NCBI GenBank assembly: GCA_023423475.1 | Contig: JAFAFN010000205.1 | Span: 1-6,022, forward strand | From: Actinomycetes bacterium | Lineage (GTDB): Bacteria > Actinomycetota > Acidimicrobiia > Acidimicrobiales > Microtrichaceae | Length of the DNA stretch: 6,022 nucleotides | Direction of reading: 5' to 3' | Shown here: piece by piece, positions 5,610 through 6,022 of the stretch | How the letters are laid out: every line of letters begins with the position of its first letter | Numbering within the stretch: position 1 is the stretch's first letter | Made by a program: the position numbers and the translations under genes | Notes under the pieces: generated by a model | Databases searched by the model: none | The model's input: only the letters and a program-made list of their open reading frames with translations | Told to the model about the DNA's origin: nothing

Positions 5610-6022
5610 ATGCCGCCGCTGCCGTTGCCCACGTCGTTGTCGCCGTCCAAGGTCTCGACGTTCAAGGACTGCGCGCTGGCGTTCCGCTTCTCGGCCATCG
5701 ACAAGCTCCCCGAGCCACCGTCGATGCCGGCGATCAAGGGCACCACCGTGCACCGGGCGCTCGAGCTGCTCTTCGCCGATGAGCCGGCCGAGCGCACCGC
5801 GGATCGCGCCCAGGCATGCCTGGGGGTAGCGCTCGAGGAGATGCAGACCGACGAGGAGTACCTCGGCCTCGAGCTCGACGAGTCGGCTGCGCAGGAGTTC
5901 GCTGCCGATGCCGCGCGGATGGTCGAGCGCTACTTCGAGCTCGAGGACCCACGGGCGATCGTGCCCGTCGGGCTCGAGATGATGCTCGAGGCCGACATCG
6001 ACGGTCTGCTCGTTCGAGGCAT
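5610..6022 (+). CDS. RecB-family PD-(D/E)XK exonuclease, N-terminal part
   Basis: The gene runs off the window; 137 codons are visible. The start TSLSPSKVSTFKDCALAFRF, then DKLPEPP, then IKGTTVHRALELLF (His48) is the characteristic N terminus of actinobacterial RecB-family exonucleases (PDDEXK_1 type, like mycobacterial Rv2119 as I remember it). In the family, His48 lies before the nuclease active site. The downstream acidic and Lys residues and any C-terminal cysteines are outside the window, so activity cannot be judged. Cys21 sits where Cas4/AddB-like relatives have the first Fe-S cysteine, but relatives without a cluster also carry Cys there. VPVGLEMMLEADIDGLLV (residues 118-135) is probably the strand leading to the catalytic Asp. 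The likely role is DNA processing or repair in the cytoplasm. I see no CRISPR array or cas neighbour. A TAACAT box 7 bases upstream supports this start. Confidence 0.88.
   Translation, partial: MPPLPLPTSLSPSKVSTFKDCALAFRFSAIDKLPEPPSMPAIKGTTVHRALELLFADEPAERTADRAQACLGVALEEMQTDEEYLGLELDESAAQEFAADAARMVERYFELEDPRAIVPVGLEMMLEADIDGLLVRG

Noticed and set aside
4221..5753. Minus-strand open frame of about 510 codons opposite the unknown gene and the alpha/beta hydrolase
   Set aside because: Its translation is Arg/Gly/Ala/His-rich with no recognisable domain, and it lies opposite genes with clear motifs. Long antisense frames are expected at this GC content.
5610..6022. Reading the RecB-family gene as a Cas4 and hence part of a CRISPR locus
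   Set aside because: The N terminus matches stand-alone actinobacterial RecB-family exonucleases. No CRISPR repeats or other cas genes are in the window, and the diagnostic C-terminal half is not visible.

Overview
This is a high-GC, gene-dense stretch of bacterial chromosome. Strong G/C preference at third codon positions, several apparently leaderless starts and the family membership of the genes point to an actinobacterium. An Acidimicrobiia-like lineage is my best guess, made from remembered protein resemblance and not from any search. I see no insertion sequence, phage gene, CRISPR array, tRNA or rRNA. No gap between genes exceeds about 90 bases.

Layout, left to right. (1) 1-690, plus strand: the C-terminal part of a GH5 / endoglycosylceramidase-like glycosidase. 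It holds the catalytic nucleophile and a C-terminal beta domain, and an apparent +1 frameshift near 513-516 breaks it. (2) 728-1282, minus strand: a small secreted lipoprotein with a four-unit pentapeptide repeat, convergent with the glycosidase. (3) 1349-3100, plus strand: a 583-residue YtcJ-like amidohydrolase (Amidohydrolase_3), divergent from the lipoprotein gene. (4) 3122-3586, minus strand, and 3677-4087, plus strand: a divergent ohrR-ohr pair for organic-hydroperoxide sensing and detoxification. The 90-base gap between them holds a near-consensus sigma-70 promoter and an OhrR-type operator. (5) 4178-4603, plus strand: a small unknown protein faintly resembling a degenerate NERD domain. 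(6) 4641-5552, plus strand: an alpha/beta hydrolase. (7) 5610 to the window edge, plus strand: the N-terminal part of a RecB-family PD-(D/E)XK exonuclease.

The one clear functional unit is ohrR-ohr. Reduced OhrR should sit on the inverted repeats that overlap both promoters. When an organic peroxide oxidises its Cys15, OhrR should release the DNA and Ohr should be made. The remaining genes look like ordinary, separately acting enzymes with no obvious shared pathway, though 4178, 4641 and possibly 5610 lie close together in the same direction. I found no convincing undescribed multi-gene system. The points most worth checking are the glycosidase frameshift, the three-half-site OhrR operator, the unknown protein at 4178 with a hairpin over its start codon, the repeat in the lipoprotein, and the recurring TANNNT box 6-7 bases before ATG.
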